Translations under genes and position numbers: made by a program
Assembly: GCA_948567375.1 (NCBI GenBank)
Contig: OX419760.1
Coordinates: 58,478,657 to 58,542,656 of the forward strand
Direction: 5' to 3'
Source: Lunularia cruciata
Taxonomy: Eukaryota; Streptophyta; Marchantiopsida; Lunulariales; Lunulariaceae
Length of the DNA stretch: 64,000 nt
The notes under the pieces: generated by a model
Database searches by the model: none
Told to the model about the DNA's origin: nothing
Seen by the model: the letters and a program-made list of their open reading frames with translations, nothing else
Shown: piece after piece, positions 34,579 to 45,329 of the stretch
Layout: each line of letters starts with the position of its first letter
Position numbering within the stretch: position 1 is the first letter of the stretch

Positions 34579-34911
34579 CTAACTTCCATATTTCAAATGT
34601 GTGTATTTTTTTCTAGCATGGAACATTGGATTCTTTGCTAATTGAATGGCTCTTTGATTGTACAAGAATAGAACATTACAATCTTGCTCTCTGCCTAGCT
34701 CCTTTAGAAGGTTAGGTAACCAAATCATCTCCTTACTAGCTTCTATAATTGCAACAGATTCCGCCTCCATTGTCAACAAAGAAACAATATTTTGTAATTG
34801 TGAGAACCAACTCATTACTATCCCACCAATGGTATAAACATACCTTATGGTGCTTCTTTTTGTATCCATATCACCTCCTAGGTCTGCATCCACAAAACCT
34901 TGTTGTAACAC
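34579..34911 (-). pseudogene. Copia RNase H remnant
   Basis: Reads GFVDADLGGDMDTKRSTIRY, then SLLTMEAESVAIIEASKEMIW and NPMFHARKKYTHLKYG. These correspond to the D-A-D-W-A-G, S-T-x-E-A-E-Y and H-x-R-x-K-H-I blocks of copia RNase H; several catalytic-region residues are changed. Frame interrupted on both sides. Confidence 0.75.
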
Positions 34912-35096
34912 AAACCTACATCTTTGGTACCTTTTAGATATCTAAAAATCCATTTGACATCCTCCCAATGTTGTTTACTCAGATTGGCCATGTACTTGCT
35001 CACAACTATGCATGTGCAATATTTGGTCATACATGTCATTGCATACATTAGTCTACCTATAGTTGAAGCATACGGTATCTTTGACATATCCTTCAC
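34878..35096 (-). pseudogene. Copia RT C-terminal remnant
   Basis: Contains IPYASTIGRLMYAMTCMTKY, ANLSKQHWEDVKWIFRYLKG and TKDVGLCY, the conserved segment linking RT to RNase H in copia elements (IPY-x-S-x-V-G-S-L-M-Y ... H-W-x-A-x-K-x-I-L-R-Y-L-K-G-T). Upstream RT sequence (35,100-36,100) is badly broken. Confidence 0.75.
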
Positions 35097-36287
35097 CTAT
35101 TCATCATCCTTGGGCAACTTTTCCTTTAATAGCTTAAAGTGACTTGCCAAAGATGTTTTCAAAAAACTTGCATTTATCAAGTTGAACGTTTCCAACATCT
35201 TTCATGTGTAGTTACCTTAAGAGAGCTTCAATGTTCCAACCAGCCTTTCTCTTTCAATCTTCAGCCCAACTATCTACTTTGCTGCATCCATGTCTTTCAT
35301 TGCAAACTTTATTGATAATTCTTTCTTCCATCTATCAACCTCTAGTATGTTTGGTCCAACTATCAACATACCATCAACATATAAAAGTAAGATGATAAAT
35401 TATTATCAAGAGTCTTAAGATGATAACAATGATCCCCTTGACATCTTGTGAATATGTTATTTGATCATGAACTTATCAAATTTCTTGTACTATAATCTTG
35501 GTGGTTATTTCATACCATATAGACTTTTTTATAACTTGAATACCAAGCTCTCCTTTCCAAGGACTGAAACACTAACAGGTTGTCACATATAGACTTCTTC
35601 ATCAATCTCACCCTGTAGAAATGCAATATTGACATTCATCTGCTCCAAATACAGGTCTTATGCTACCACTATAATGAGAGCCCCTCTAATTGTTGAGTGC
35701 TTGACTATCCATGGAAAAATTGCAGTGTAATCAATCAATCCACTCCCTCTATTGGAAGCCTTTCACAACTAACCTTACCTTGTACTATTTGCTACCATTA
35801 TGTTGCTCTTTTACCTTGTAGATCCACTTGTTATGTAATTCATTTTTGTCTTCAGGTAATAGTAAGGTGAGCTCCAAAGTTTGATTTTTATCCAAGGACC
35901 TCATCTTGTCCCTCATGGCAAGCTCTCATTTCATCAAGTCTTCACTATGCATAGCTTCTTCATAACATTCAAGTTCACCTCCATTTGTCAATTGTAGGTG
36001 ATGTAGAGAGAGAAAGAATAGTTTGTTGGTGGTCTTGTGATTCTTGTAGATCTCCTCAACTATGGTGCATATGGTTGAGGTTGTGGCAGAGTAGTTTTTG
36101 AGCTTTCAAGGTTTCCTTTAACCCTTATGATAACATCTTCTTTTTTTATCACTTGCAGCACAACTTTATTACTTTTTTCACTTTACTTATCTACACTATG
36201 AGAATCTACAGTGTTTCTATCCTTATAAAGAAGACACTCATTGAATATCAGATCTTTGCTTCTGATGATTTAATTTCTCTATACATC

Positions 36288-36605
36288 TCAAAACTTGTAC
36301 CCAAAGTCATCTACACCATATCCAATAAAAAAATCATTTCTAGACTTTGCATCTAACTTGTCCTTTTTCTCTATATTGACATGCACATAAGAGACACACC
36401 CAATGACTCTCAAGTGTGACATACTCACCAATTTGTCTATCCACTCCACTTTGGGCAACTTATGGTCTAAGGGAAATAACGGACCCTTGTTTATCAATAG
36501 TGTTGCAGTATTGATTGCCCCAGCCCAAAACACCTTGGGCATACCAACATGGATCCTCATGCTTTTAGATTTTTCATTAAAGATTTGATTCATGCACTCT
36601 ACCAC
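36288..36605 (-). pseudogene. Copia integrase remnant
   Basis: Contains VECMNQIFNEKSKSMRIHVG, PKVFWAGAINTATLLINKGP and LRVIGCVSYVHVN...DKLDAKSRNDFFIGYG. These match the E-R-x-N-x-T-L...A-R-x-M-L, W-A-E-A-x-x-T-A-x-Y-L-x-N and F-G-C-x-x-Y-V-H ... K-F-x-x-x-G blocks. The catalytic Glu block (VECMNQIF) is still visible. Confidence 0.75.
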
Positions 36606-37058
36606 ACCATTCTACTATGGTGTGCTTGGCAAGGTCTTCACTATTCTGATTCCACGTACTGCGTAAAATTCCTTGAACTCACTATTGTCATACTCACCAC
36701 CATTGTCAGATCTTAATCACTTTAGCCTTGCACTAGACTCATTTTTTACCAGGCTTTTTCTACTTCTCGAAAGTAACAAATACCTCTAATTTGCATTTCA
36801 AAAATATACCTAAACCTTCTTGGTCAGAGTCATATATAAAAGTGACATAATATTATGAACCTCCAAGAGATACAGCTTTAGAAGGACCTCACACATATGT
36901 GTGTACAAGCTCTAGTTTCACTATCCTAGGTTCTCTTCCACTTTTCAAGAAACTCAACTTTTTTTGCTTCCCAAATATTCAGTCTTCACAAAACTCTACA
37001 TCAAGGTTCTCAAATCTGGTATCTTTTCCTTCTTCATCATCAACTTCAACTCATTCAC

Positions 37059-37376
37059 TCATGTGCTTGAGCCTGCAATGCAAAAGATTACCGCTGATAT
37101 TGTATCTACAAGTTCCACCAAGTCCTTGGTGTTGTTGGTCATGTAGAGAGTCCACGGCTTGTTCCCTTGTGAAACCACCATAACTCCTTTGGTGATTTTC
37201 CATGAACCACCTACAAAGGTTGTGACATACCCTTCATTGTCAACTTGCACATTTGAGATTAGATTCCTCTTCAAGCTTGGAACATGCCTAACATTCTTCA
37301 ATTTCCACTTAGACTGATTTGGCGTTTTAATATAAACATCACCTATTCTCACAATGTCCAAAGGCTCATCATCCAC
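37059..37376 (-). pseudogene. Copia protease/pre-integrase remnant
   Basis: Contains IVRIGDVYIKTPNQSKWKLK, VRHVPSLKRNLISNVQVDNE and KGVMVVSQGNKPWTLYM, matching the segment downstream of the copia protease (L-x-N-V-L-Y-V-P-x-L-x-x-N-L-I-S-V) and the start of GAG_pre-integrase. A CCHC-knuckle-like stretch lies upstream near 37,560-37,640, with a frame change in it. Confidence 0.7.
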
Positions 37377-39093
37377 AAATAAAATTTTCCTAAATCATTA
37401 GTAATGTAAGTCAACATACACTTCTTTGATGGGATAGAGTGAAAAGAGCTTCTGAATCAAGAATCCAGGACTCCAAAGGACTGTATGCACTAAGGATAAA
37501 AACATCATTTACGTCCTCATCAACTATATTCACTAAATCCTCATTCTACACTTTGCTTGGATTCTTCTTTATGAACCAAAAATCCTTTCTTGGGTGCCCT
37601 TCTTACTACAATGCCAACATCCATCACTTCTTGATCTAGACGTGCTTCTCCTCTTGTACTTGGATCTACTTCAATTGTCATTATGTTGCATAGTGCAAGA
37701 ATTACTTATTGTTCTCATAATTGCACTCTAGCTTTCAAGTAAAGAGGATAGTAGAATTAAAGCACATACTTCATCTTCAAAACTGATTTCCACTGAACTT
37801 AATTGGCTTGTGATCAGGTTCAACTCATTAACATGATATGTGACTTAGTGACCTTCATTCAATCATCAGATTGAAATGACAGATGCATCAAGTACACCTT
37901 GCTGGAAGTTGATGATTATTATACATGTTAGAAAAAACTTTCAATAGATTTGAAGTAGTTTTCTCCTCTAGAACATTGAACAAAACATTTCTAACAGATG
38001 TCAGGTGGACAACTCTCAAAGGGTATAGATCCATCAAATCCCAATCTTCCTCTAACATGAGCTTTGGTTTCACACCTTAGAGAGGTACATGAAGCTTTCC
38101 TGATACAAGTAGTTCTTGATTTTCATTTTCCATAGACCAAAGTCTTTACCATTGAATCAGCCCATCTTGACCTTTCCTTCATCTCTTCTTCTCTTGCCAT
38201 TGTCTCACTCTTTCATTCAAACCTTTTGCTCTTATTCTAGTTGGTGGGATCCCTTTTGATTTATCTGCTCCTCTAGTGATTGTCTTCAACTATTGAGATC
38301 AAGCTTGTAGAGGAAGGAAAGACATATCCAACTATTGAGATCGACCTTGCAAAGGAAGGAAAAATATAGCAAGAGCAAAAAAGACAGATAGAAAAATATA
38401 CTCACACACATTAATAAATGCACAAGAATTTATGTGTCTGAAAGTCACTTGCTCTTGCTTCAACTATCGAGAACAACCGTGCAAGGGAAAGAAAAAAAGA
38501 AATATTCGGAGAAAAAGAGAAAAATAGAAAACTATATTCACGCACATTAATAAATACAGAATTAAAGTGATTCAAAGTCATTTGTTATGGATTCTACTCG
38601 GTGCAACACTAATTAGGGAATTTTATTCTCTCAATATAGATTATAGAAATCAATATCAATGGGAAGCTATGTCCCTATCATTCTTTCCCTTTCCAATCTA
38701 TCACGACCAATTCTTTCCTTGCCCAACCTATTCTTGGGCCTATCTTGATCCGGCTGATTATCTCCTGATTACCTCTTCTTGTCTGATCAGTTCATACCTC
38801 TCTTGGCCAGCCTAGGGGAATCAAAGTTACTTAGAATCTCTCTATTATTTTCCCACATAAGAACATATGTTCAATTCATCGCCAAATTCTCTATGTCGAA
38901 GGACCTTCTTTTATAGCACCACATAAGTTCAAACACATTCACCCCGAATTCTATGTGGGTCGAAGGACCTTCTTTTATAGCACCACATAAGTTCAAACAC
39001 ATTCACCCCGAATGTGTCACCTTGAATTGTAAAACACCGGTCTTGACCCCGGACAATAAAGCAATATATCCTGGAACCGAAGATCTCAACATC

Positions 39094-39790
39094 GAAAAAG
39101 GCGATGGCATAGGAAGACCGAAGGATGGGAAGACCATCAAGCCCGTCAAAGGGAGAGATAAAAAAAAGGTAAACGTGGGGTGAAGCCCCACTAGAGTCTA
39201 TATGAGAAATATGGTCTAGCACACCTAATATATTCGAGTTAAGTAAATTATATCCAAATGAATATCACCTAATGTAATTGTTCTCCTCCGGTTTGCATCA
39301 CCTAAGGTGATTACTCTCCTATGGATTGCATCAACCATGGTCCTCTGTAGAACAATGGACACACTCTGATGGATTGCACCAATCACTATCCTATGTAGAA
39401 CAATGGACACACTCTTATAGATTGCACCAATCACTATCCTTTGTATCTAATGTCTAAAATAAATTATCAAGTACGAGAATGGTACTCCTTTGTATCCAAT
39501 ATATAAAATAAATTACCAAGTAGGAGAATGAAAGTGGTATTCCTTGTATTCAATATATAAAATAAATTACCAAGTAAGAGAATGAGAGTGGTATTCCGTG
39601 ACGCTTAACATGATAAGCTCTCATGCATTTTCTAACCAATATACCAAATGGAATGTCCATCGTTCCAAGGTTAAAAGAACAAAGAGGCTACCTAAAAGAA
39701 CAAACCAAGGTTAAAAGAACAAAGAGACTACCTAAAAGAACATAGAGGAAACCTCGATGCGTGCCTCTATACATAACCTCACAAACTACT
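39094..39790 (-). repeat. Truncated non-LTR retrotransposon tail with internal tandem repeats
   Basis: Begins AAAAAGGCGATGGC next to the copia LTR and is similar in patches to 2,268-2,690. It contains three head-to-tail units of about 44 bp (39,316-39,440, GATTGCACCAATCACTATCC) and three of about 57 bp (39,440-39,600, AATAAATTACCAAGTA). Then GAACAAAGAGGCTACC phrases follow, repeated. The family 3' end is also seen at 45,163-45,262. Confidence 0.5.
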
Positions 39791-39955
39791 GTAAATCAAC
39801 CTCACAAAAGACAAATTGGATGGATCAAACTCTACCAGATATCATCAAGGTAAGCGGCCGCCAGAGATGAAGGAGATACTTCGTTTGTCTTTAAAATGAA
39901 ACTCGTCGAGATTGGACAACCTACTGAGATGCAGACTAGGATTATGTATGGCGTT

Positions 39956-40692
39956 CATATCCGGGATACAAATTCTTACTTCATTCCATTTCAGCAAGCA
40001 TACAAATTCACAGCAATTGGCATGTTTGAGTTTCAGTGAAGACTATTTCCTCATCGTGTATCTTAACCATGGGGTAGAATCTGTGGTTTTCTCAATCGCA
40101 TCTTGTGACATGTAGGTGAGCGCAGGTGCCTCCGGATTCAGGGCGTTTTCCGTGCGATCAACGCAGAATGCAATTTCCGCGCAAGTTCCCTGCGATCAAC
40201 GTAGAACGCAATTTCATATCCGGGATACAAATTCTTACTTCATTCCATTTCAGCAAGCATACAAATTCACAGCAATTGGCATGTTTGAGTTTCAGTGAAG
40301 ACTATTTCCTCATCGTGTATCTTAACCATGGGGTAGAATCTGTGGTTTTCTCAATCGCATCTTGTGACATGTAGGTGAGCGCAGGTGCCTCCGGATTCAG
40401 GGCGTTTTCCGTGCGATCAACGCAGAATGCAATTTCCGCGCAAGTTCCCTGCGATCAACGTAGAACGCAATTTCATATCCGGGATACAAATTCTTACTTC
40501 ATTTCATTTCAGCAAGCATACAATTTCACAGCAATTGGCATGTTTGAGTTTCAGTGAAGACTATTTCCGCATCGTGTATCTTAACCATGGGGTAGGATCT
40601 GTGGTTTTCTCAATCGCAATTTGTGACATGTAGGTAAGTGCAGGTGCCTCCAGATTCAGAGCGTTTTCCGTGCGATCAGCGTAGAACGCAAC
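39956..40692. repeat. Tandem repeat, 259-bp unit, nearly three copies
   Basis: Units 39,956-40,214 and 40,215-40,473 are identical on inspection. The third, 40,474 to about 40,692, differs at about a dozen positions and lacks one of two inner sub-repeats. Each unit contains two about 34-bp sub-repeats (TGCGATCAACG(C/T)AGAA). ORFs of 60-82 codons recur in each unit only because the unit repeats (259 is not a multiple of three); coding is not supported. Confidence 0.9.
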
Positions 40693-41425
40693 TTCCTTCT
40701 GCTGATCGATCCTATCAGCCACGTCTACCCGTTGCACGGGCATGTGCTAGGTAAGAGGTGGTCTACAATTTTGATCTACGGGCGACCACAACGATCACAT
40801 TAACGACTGATAACCATTGATAACCTCTTCTGGAATCCAGAAACGTTCAGATTCAAACAGGAAGGGTTGAAAGTGACAATGTTCATTTATGCGGGCAAAA
40901 AAGGGGATACTAGTGGAAATACACTCAAGTCTTCGCACAAGACTTCACACATCATGGGCATCTGCTTTGAGGATTATCCGGATCCTCGGATCTGCAGGCC
41001 TTGGGTCGGAGGATTCTGAAAGCAGTAGAAATGGTTTAAGGACCAATTTGATCAAGCCACATACTACGCCTCTCTTTCATTATGACAAATGTTTTTCCTA
41101 CGCGGTCGCCTTTTTTCTAATCTTATGGAAGGGAGATGTGGAAGATAAGAAGCCGTAGACTGGTGTGGTAGAAATTGGACAGAGCTATTATACAGTGGAG
41201 CCAATAGAGGTAAAGCACACACGAATTTCTGGACTTCGACGGCTCACTAAGCTTGATATTTGACATGGAGCATCCTAAAATCGGGACAACCGGGTGAGCA
41301 TCTACTCATGATCGTCTCTATTAGAATTGCTCCTGTATTCACGACTTCGTTTACAAGTGAAAGACATACATTAGCAATAGACTTGCTTATCTAATGATTG
41401 CGGAATCTCCGACGTTGTCCTGCAG
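40693..41425. other. Unassigned stretch
   Basis: Holds ORF 40,889-41,158 (+), unrecognised. An inverted match to the short repeat AAAAGGCGACCGCGTAGG lies at about 41,098-41,116. Nothing else supported. Confidence 0.35.
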
Positions 41426-41987
41426 ATGTTTCCAAGGACTCAGACGAAATCCAGAAAATTGACACCAATGAACTCATCCGGAAAAGAGATTTGCAAGAGA
41501 AGTGGTGAATGTGATCGTGCTGAGAAGAAATATACTTATGATCCAATCGTTGAATTGATCAAATCAAAGCTAGTGGCGAAGATTGCTGCTGTAGAAGCCT
41601 CTCTTTTAGCGGAGATGCTGGAGTCAAAATCAAGGGAGTGAGCACAAGGTTCGGAATAAGCTAGCGAAGTCGAGAGTGGCTACGAAGGGTCTTCACGGGC
41701 AAGTAACCAAGTACAAAAGTGCAGAAGGTCACGTTGTTGAGGTAGTAAACCATCCGGAGCCTGCACCGTTTATCCCCAGAAGATCAACTTGGGACACAAG
41801 CTCTGACAGGAATCAGCCTCGAATTTCCGACTCCGTTGTTCTGATATATATGGGAATCAGGAGCCAAGGTGCCTGTGAAGAGGTCGGAAACCCAAAAATT
41901 CTAATGAACGCCTCCCCAAGTTACAGAGCCTACATGGTCCTTATCAATCTTCAATCATATTGTTCAAGTCCGTTGTCTGATGTATGA
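41426..41987 (+). CDS. Unrecognised ORF pair at the left edge of duplication block B copy 2
   Basis: 41,426-41,641 (71 aa) is Lys/Glu-rich with a helical part, YDPIVELIKSKLVAKIAAVE. 41,676-41,987 (103 aa) contains TKYKSAEGHVVEVVNHPEPA and PFIPRRSTWDTSSDR. The second runs across the start of block B at about 41,805 and so has no full counterpart in copy 1. A DNA-binding or structural role cannot be inferred. They may be exons of one gene (gap 34 bases, different frames). Confidence 0.25.
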
Positions 41988-42494
41988 CTGTTTGCAGACG
42001 GCAGTTCTTGTTCCTGGTGCACGCTACTTTCGGTGATGAAGCCGTACGATTGATTCAAGGTTGGCCCGAGGCTTATCTTCAAGGACATAATCACTTGGTC
42101 TTGTGATTGCCACTTCCACAAACTCTTGATTAAAAGGGTTGATTCGACTACGAGAGTTTCTTGAGCCTTTTGACAGTTGAATGACGAATTAACTTGTAGG
42201 GTGGATGACGATGCCATTTAGCCGAAGAGGGTTGTGAACCACCTTCTTAAGTCGTTTGAAATTTTGATCACACAACCAAAACAGGAATTACTCTGTATAA
42301 GATGGGCTTGCTCCAGCAATGGAACGGGTCAAATGGTCGGACACTTCACGTTGCATCGGTTGCAGAGCCAGCTTACAGATGATTACCAGGAATTTTCATA
42401 TTTAGAAACTACGGAGCAAATTAAGATGGATTGAGCACCACAGAATTCGCCTAGTATTGTGGAGTTAAATGTAGCCGCATTCGTTCGCAGTAAG

Positions 42495-42806
42495 CTAGGT
42501 GCCGTCCTTGAAGCATGTTGGGAACAGAATTCAACGAAATGCTGAATTGGATTTCCAATCCGAAAATGCAGGCTACTTCGGCTCTATTGTACACGAACAT
42601 CACACCATCTTAAGAAGTCCAGAGGAGGACGGAGCTACGGCTAATCCAAGCTAGGTGCCGTCCTTGAAGCATGTTGGGAACAGAATTCAACGAAATGCTG
42701 AATTGGATTTCCAATCCGAAAATGCAGGCTACTTCGGCTCTATTGTACACGAACATCACACCATCTTAAGAAGTCCAGAGGAGGACGGAGCTACGGCTAA
42801 TCCAAG
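42495..42806. repeat. Tandem duplication, 156-bp unit, identical copies
   Basis: 42,495-42,650 and 42,651-42,806 are identical on inspection, each starting CTAGGTGCCGTCC and ending GCTAATCCAAG. Recent compared with the segmental duplication that contains it. Confidence 0.9.
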
Positions 42807-43271
42807 CGGACAATGATCCAAATAACATACGTGACCAAGACTAGCAAACCTTGGGAATAAAAATATAATTTCTAGAGTCGGTGGCACTTCTATGCAAGAC
42901 CTCCAGGCGAGTCGACGACTCGATACGTGAAAGTAATCACGCATATTGATCCACGAGCATGCCAAGCCTCAGCAGAGTGCTAAGCGGGTGCTAAGTGTCC
43001 GCACACATCGACTAGTCGATGCATGGGACACTTAGCACGACTGCAGAGCGTCACTCTGGTGCAGATCAGAGACGTGTCGACATCTTGGAACAGGAATTGT
43101 TGGAAGACAGGAGTCCATGAACCGACATAATGGACTCTCGGGTTCCCCTCATCTGCTGCTTACGTTGATCCGATCTAATTCTTCATGCCATAGCTTCAAA
43201 TGGGCATCAAGCAGCCTCGCAACATCAAAATTTCCTTCCATTCTCTGGAAGCATGAGCGTTATTTTCTTCA

Positions 43272-44684
43272 CTAGCCATAGGGTCCGATAGCATGTTCTT
43301 GACGTCGACCAGCAAAATAATCGCTTGAAATCGGCGGATTATGCATGCCAGCTGCAAAATGGATACCTTGAGGACCGTGTGCAGGATAATTGGATCCTGA
43401 ATAGGGTGAACAATATCGTGACACATCGTGCGCACGTTGTTCGTCAGTTGAGTTGAAGTGAGCAGGGTTTAAATTGGGGGCCAGAGCAGTATGCTGATAT
43501 TGGTATTCATGCACTGGCAGATGATACACGTAGTGGATATTAGCAACATGTGTAGAGCCAGTGGCAGGAAGAGAATGTTGGTGTTGAAAACGCGCCTGAT
43601 GCTGGTGAAGATCCGGAAGACTTTGCTGTGGATAAAATAAATCACAACGTGTAGCTTGTTTCAGTAACATGAGCTCGACCAAGTCATATCCCGCATTCTA
43701 TTGCAATTGCGTACTTTAAATAGTGGCCATACTCCATTAGTCGTCAATATCAGCAAATCTCACTGAGCAATGATTCACAAATTCTGCTTGTAGTACTATG
43801 ACACTGGTTCCTCTACCTTACCAAATATCGCTGTATAAATGTTTTTGCTAAGCTATACTTCTTTTTCGTTTCGGTAAGTCGCTTCGTGAAATATGAAGTC
43901 CGAAATTACCTGCTTGTGAAGTGGAAGCATGAGGCTTAAGAACAACAGATTAATAGTCTCCTGCAGTTCTTGACGAATTCGACCAAGTCGTTCCGTAGCT
44001 TCCGTTGGTTTAAAAATTTGAGTTATCCCTCCGCGACGATGGAGATTATCCATCAGAACTCGGGCATGTCCCAAGTGCTCTTTAAGTTGGTCCATGTGTT
44101 GCTCCACGTTTCCACTGAGTAACCCCTTCTGATCAAGCGATTGCAATAGGGATTTCTGCGCTTTGAGCTCGATGTCTGCATGATGCACCAAATTTAGATG
44201 TCAGAAATCAGATTTCAAATCATTGACTCATAGTAATGTCTTCATGAGACATTAGGACTTATAAATGCTAATCCAGACCTCGGAAAGTTACTAAAAATCT
44301 AGAGTGACAAAAACAAAGATTCTACATCTCATTCGGCACTTAGTAGTCCACAGTGATAGAGCTCACTCAAAAGATGCAGTTGATTCTTAAACAAGGCAGG
44401 TTTTTTAGCAACTCAGCACTAGCTATTCAAGTAAAATGATGGCTTCAAACTTACTGATTAAGGACAAGTAATATATGGATCCTTGTACCACTCGTTTAGT
44501 GACTGCTTGGAAGAAAATAGATCATTTGAAACTCACCAATTTTTCGGATGTATTCCATGAATCCTTCAATCATTTCTTTCAAGGTGGACAGCTTAGTGTT
44601 GTAGCCTACAATCCCACCGATGATCTCAAAGATTAATTCTAGTTGCTGTATGGCCGCCAGAACCGCAAAGAACTCCATTGCCAT
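43272..44684 (-). CDS. Helical-bundle/tail family protein, paralog 2 (intact, 255 aa)
   Basis: Three exons whose lengths and phases fit exactly: 44,684-44,537 (148 nt, phase 1, donor GTGAGT), 44,175-43,910 (266 nt, phase 0, acceptor CATGCAG, donor GTAATT), 43,625-43,272 (354 nt with TAG, acceptor TATCCACAG). Residues 1-49 are helical (MEFFAVLAAIQQLELIFEII, then FMEYIRKI). 50-138 form charged amphipathic helices (VEQHMDQLKEHLGHARVLMD; RLGRIRQELQETINLLFLSL). 139-255 is a low-complexity His/Gln/Tyr/Pro tail (SRYCSPYSGSNYPAHGP, ending IGPYG). No signal peptide or transmembrane anchor. Helical content and length of the first half recall MLKL-NTD/RPW8/HeLo bundles that build membrane-acting oligomers, but I see no diagnostic motif. 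A broken copy is at 17.1-19.1 kb. Confidence 0.62.
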
Positions 44685-45162
44685 TGTAATCTGAGCCTCA
44701 TTCGCTCCCCCTTCAATTGCTGAGTGATGTCAATTCAGCCGATATGATTTCAAACAAACCTAAACTCCATGACTCAATGTCACATACGCACTCCAAATCG
44801 ATCGGCTCCTCTACCCTCTGACGTATCTGCAGAAGTTTCATACTACAGCAGAAGGTTACGATCTTTAAACATTTCCTTCGCTTTCAAACTAAATGCCTGT
44901 AGTAAATCCAACAGCGTCTCTAGGGTGCATAGCCATCAAGTGCCTTCGCATTCTGCACCTGAGAAATTCTTGTCTGAAATCTCCAGTCTTGATGTAAAAC
45001 TAACAACACCACTCTCGTCCTTCCCCGCCGAGAGGGAGCTCTCCTTTGTTTCTCCCGCCACACCCAAGTGGAAGCTGTTCTCCAGCGTCTCCGTAAGACT
45101 TCTGCACCTTGAGATGCGTACCTTTCCAAAGCACGCGGTTCTACTATGGTGCTGATGAAAAA

Positions 45163-45262
45163 AGGCGACCGCGTAGGAAAAATGAAGGATGGGAAGACCC
45201 CTTCAAGCCGTACAAGGGAGAGAAAAAAAAGGTAACATGGGGCTAAGCCCCAATAGAGTGCT
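45163..45262 (-). repeat. Short non-LTR tail fragment
   Basis: AAAAAAGGCGACCGCGTAGG...GAAGGATGGGAAGACC...AAGGTAACATGGGGC matches the start of 39,094-39,200 and, more weakly, 2,268-2,330. A partial match (AAAAGGCGACCACATAG) also occurs at 45,697 and an inverted one at 41,098. Confidence 0.6.
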
Positions 45263-45329
45263 GACGTAGGATTCTTCTTCTATAGATTCTACTCCCGATC
45301 AGGATCGTACGGTTCATAGGGCTGCCAAC

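Larger units (their letters stand above)
33710..39090 (-). mobile_element. Degenerate Ty1/copia LTR retrotransposon
   Basis: Flanking repeats at about 33,710-34,358 and 38,290-39,090 are similar over most of their length (TATCTTGATCCGGC..., GGAATTTTACTC/GGAATTTTATTC, CAAAGTTAC...), so they are taken as LTRs. The left one is preceded on the minus strand by a purine-rich, PPT-like stretch (CTCCAAGTGGTAAAG). Between them, minus-strand remnants occur in copia order: zinc-knuckle and pre-integrase, integrase, RT, RNase H. Many frameshifts and stops show it is old. The right LTR has an internal 64-bp duplication (about 38,895-39,020). LTR limits are approximate. Confidence 0.7.

Noticed and set aside
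40126..40633. Repeated 82-aa ORFs in the 259-bp tandem units as a protein-coding repeat family
   Set aside because: The unit is 259 bp, not a multiple of three, so the ORFs recur only because the DNA repeats. There is no start context, splice evidence or recognisable domain.
39956..40692. CRISPR-like array
   Set aside because: Units are long, head-to-tail and without unique spacers, and the DNA is plant nuclear.
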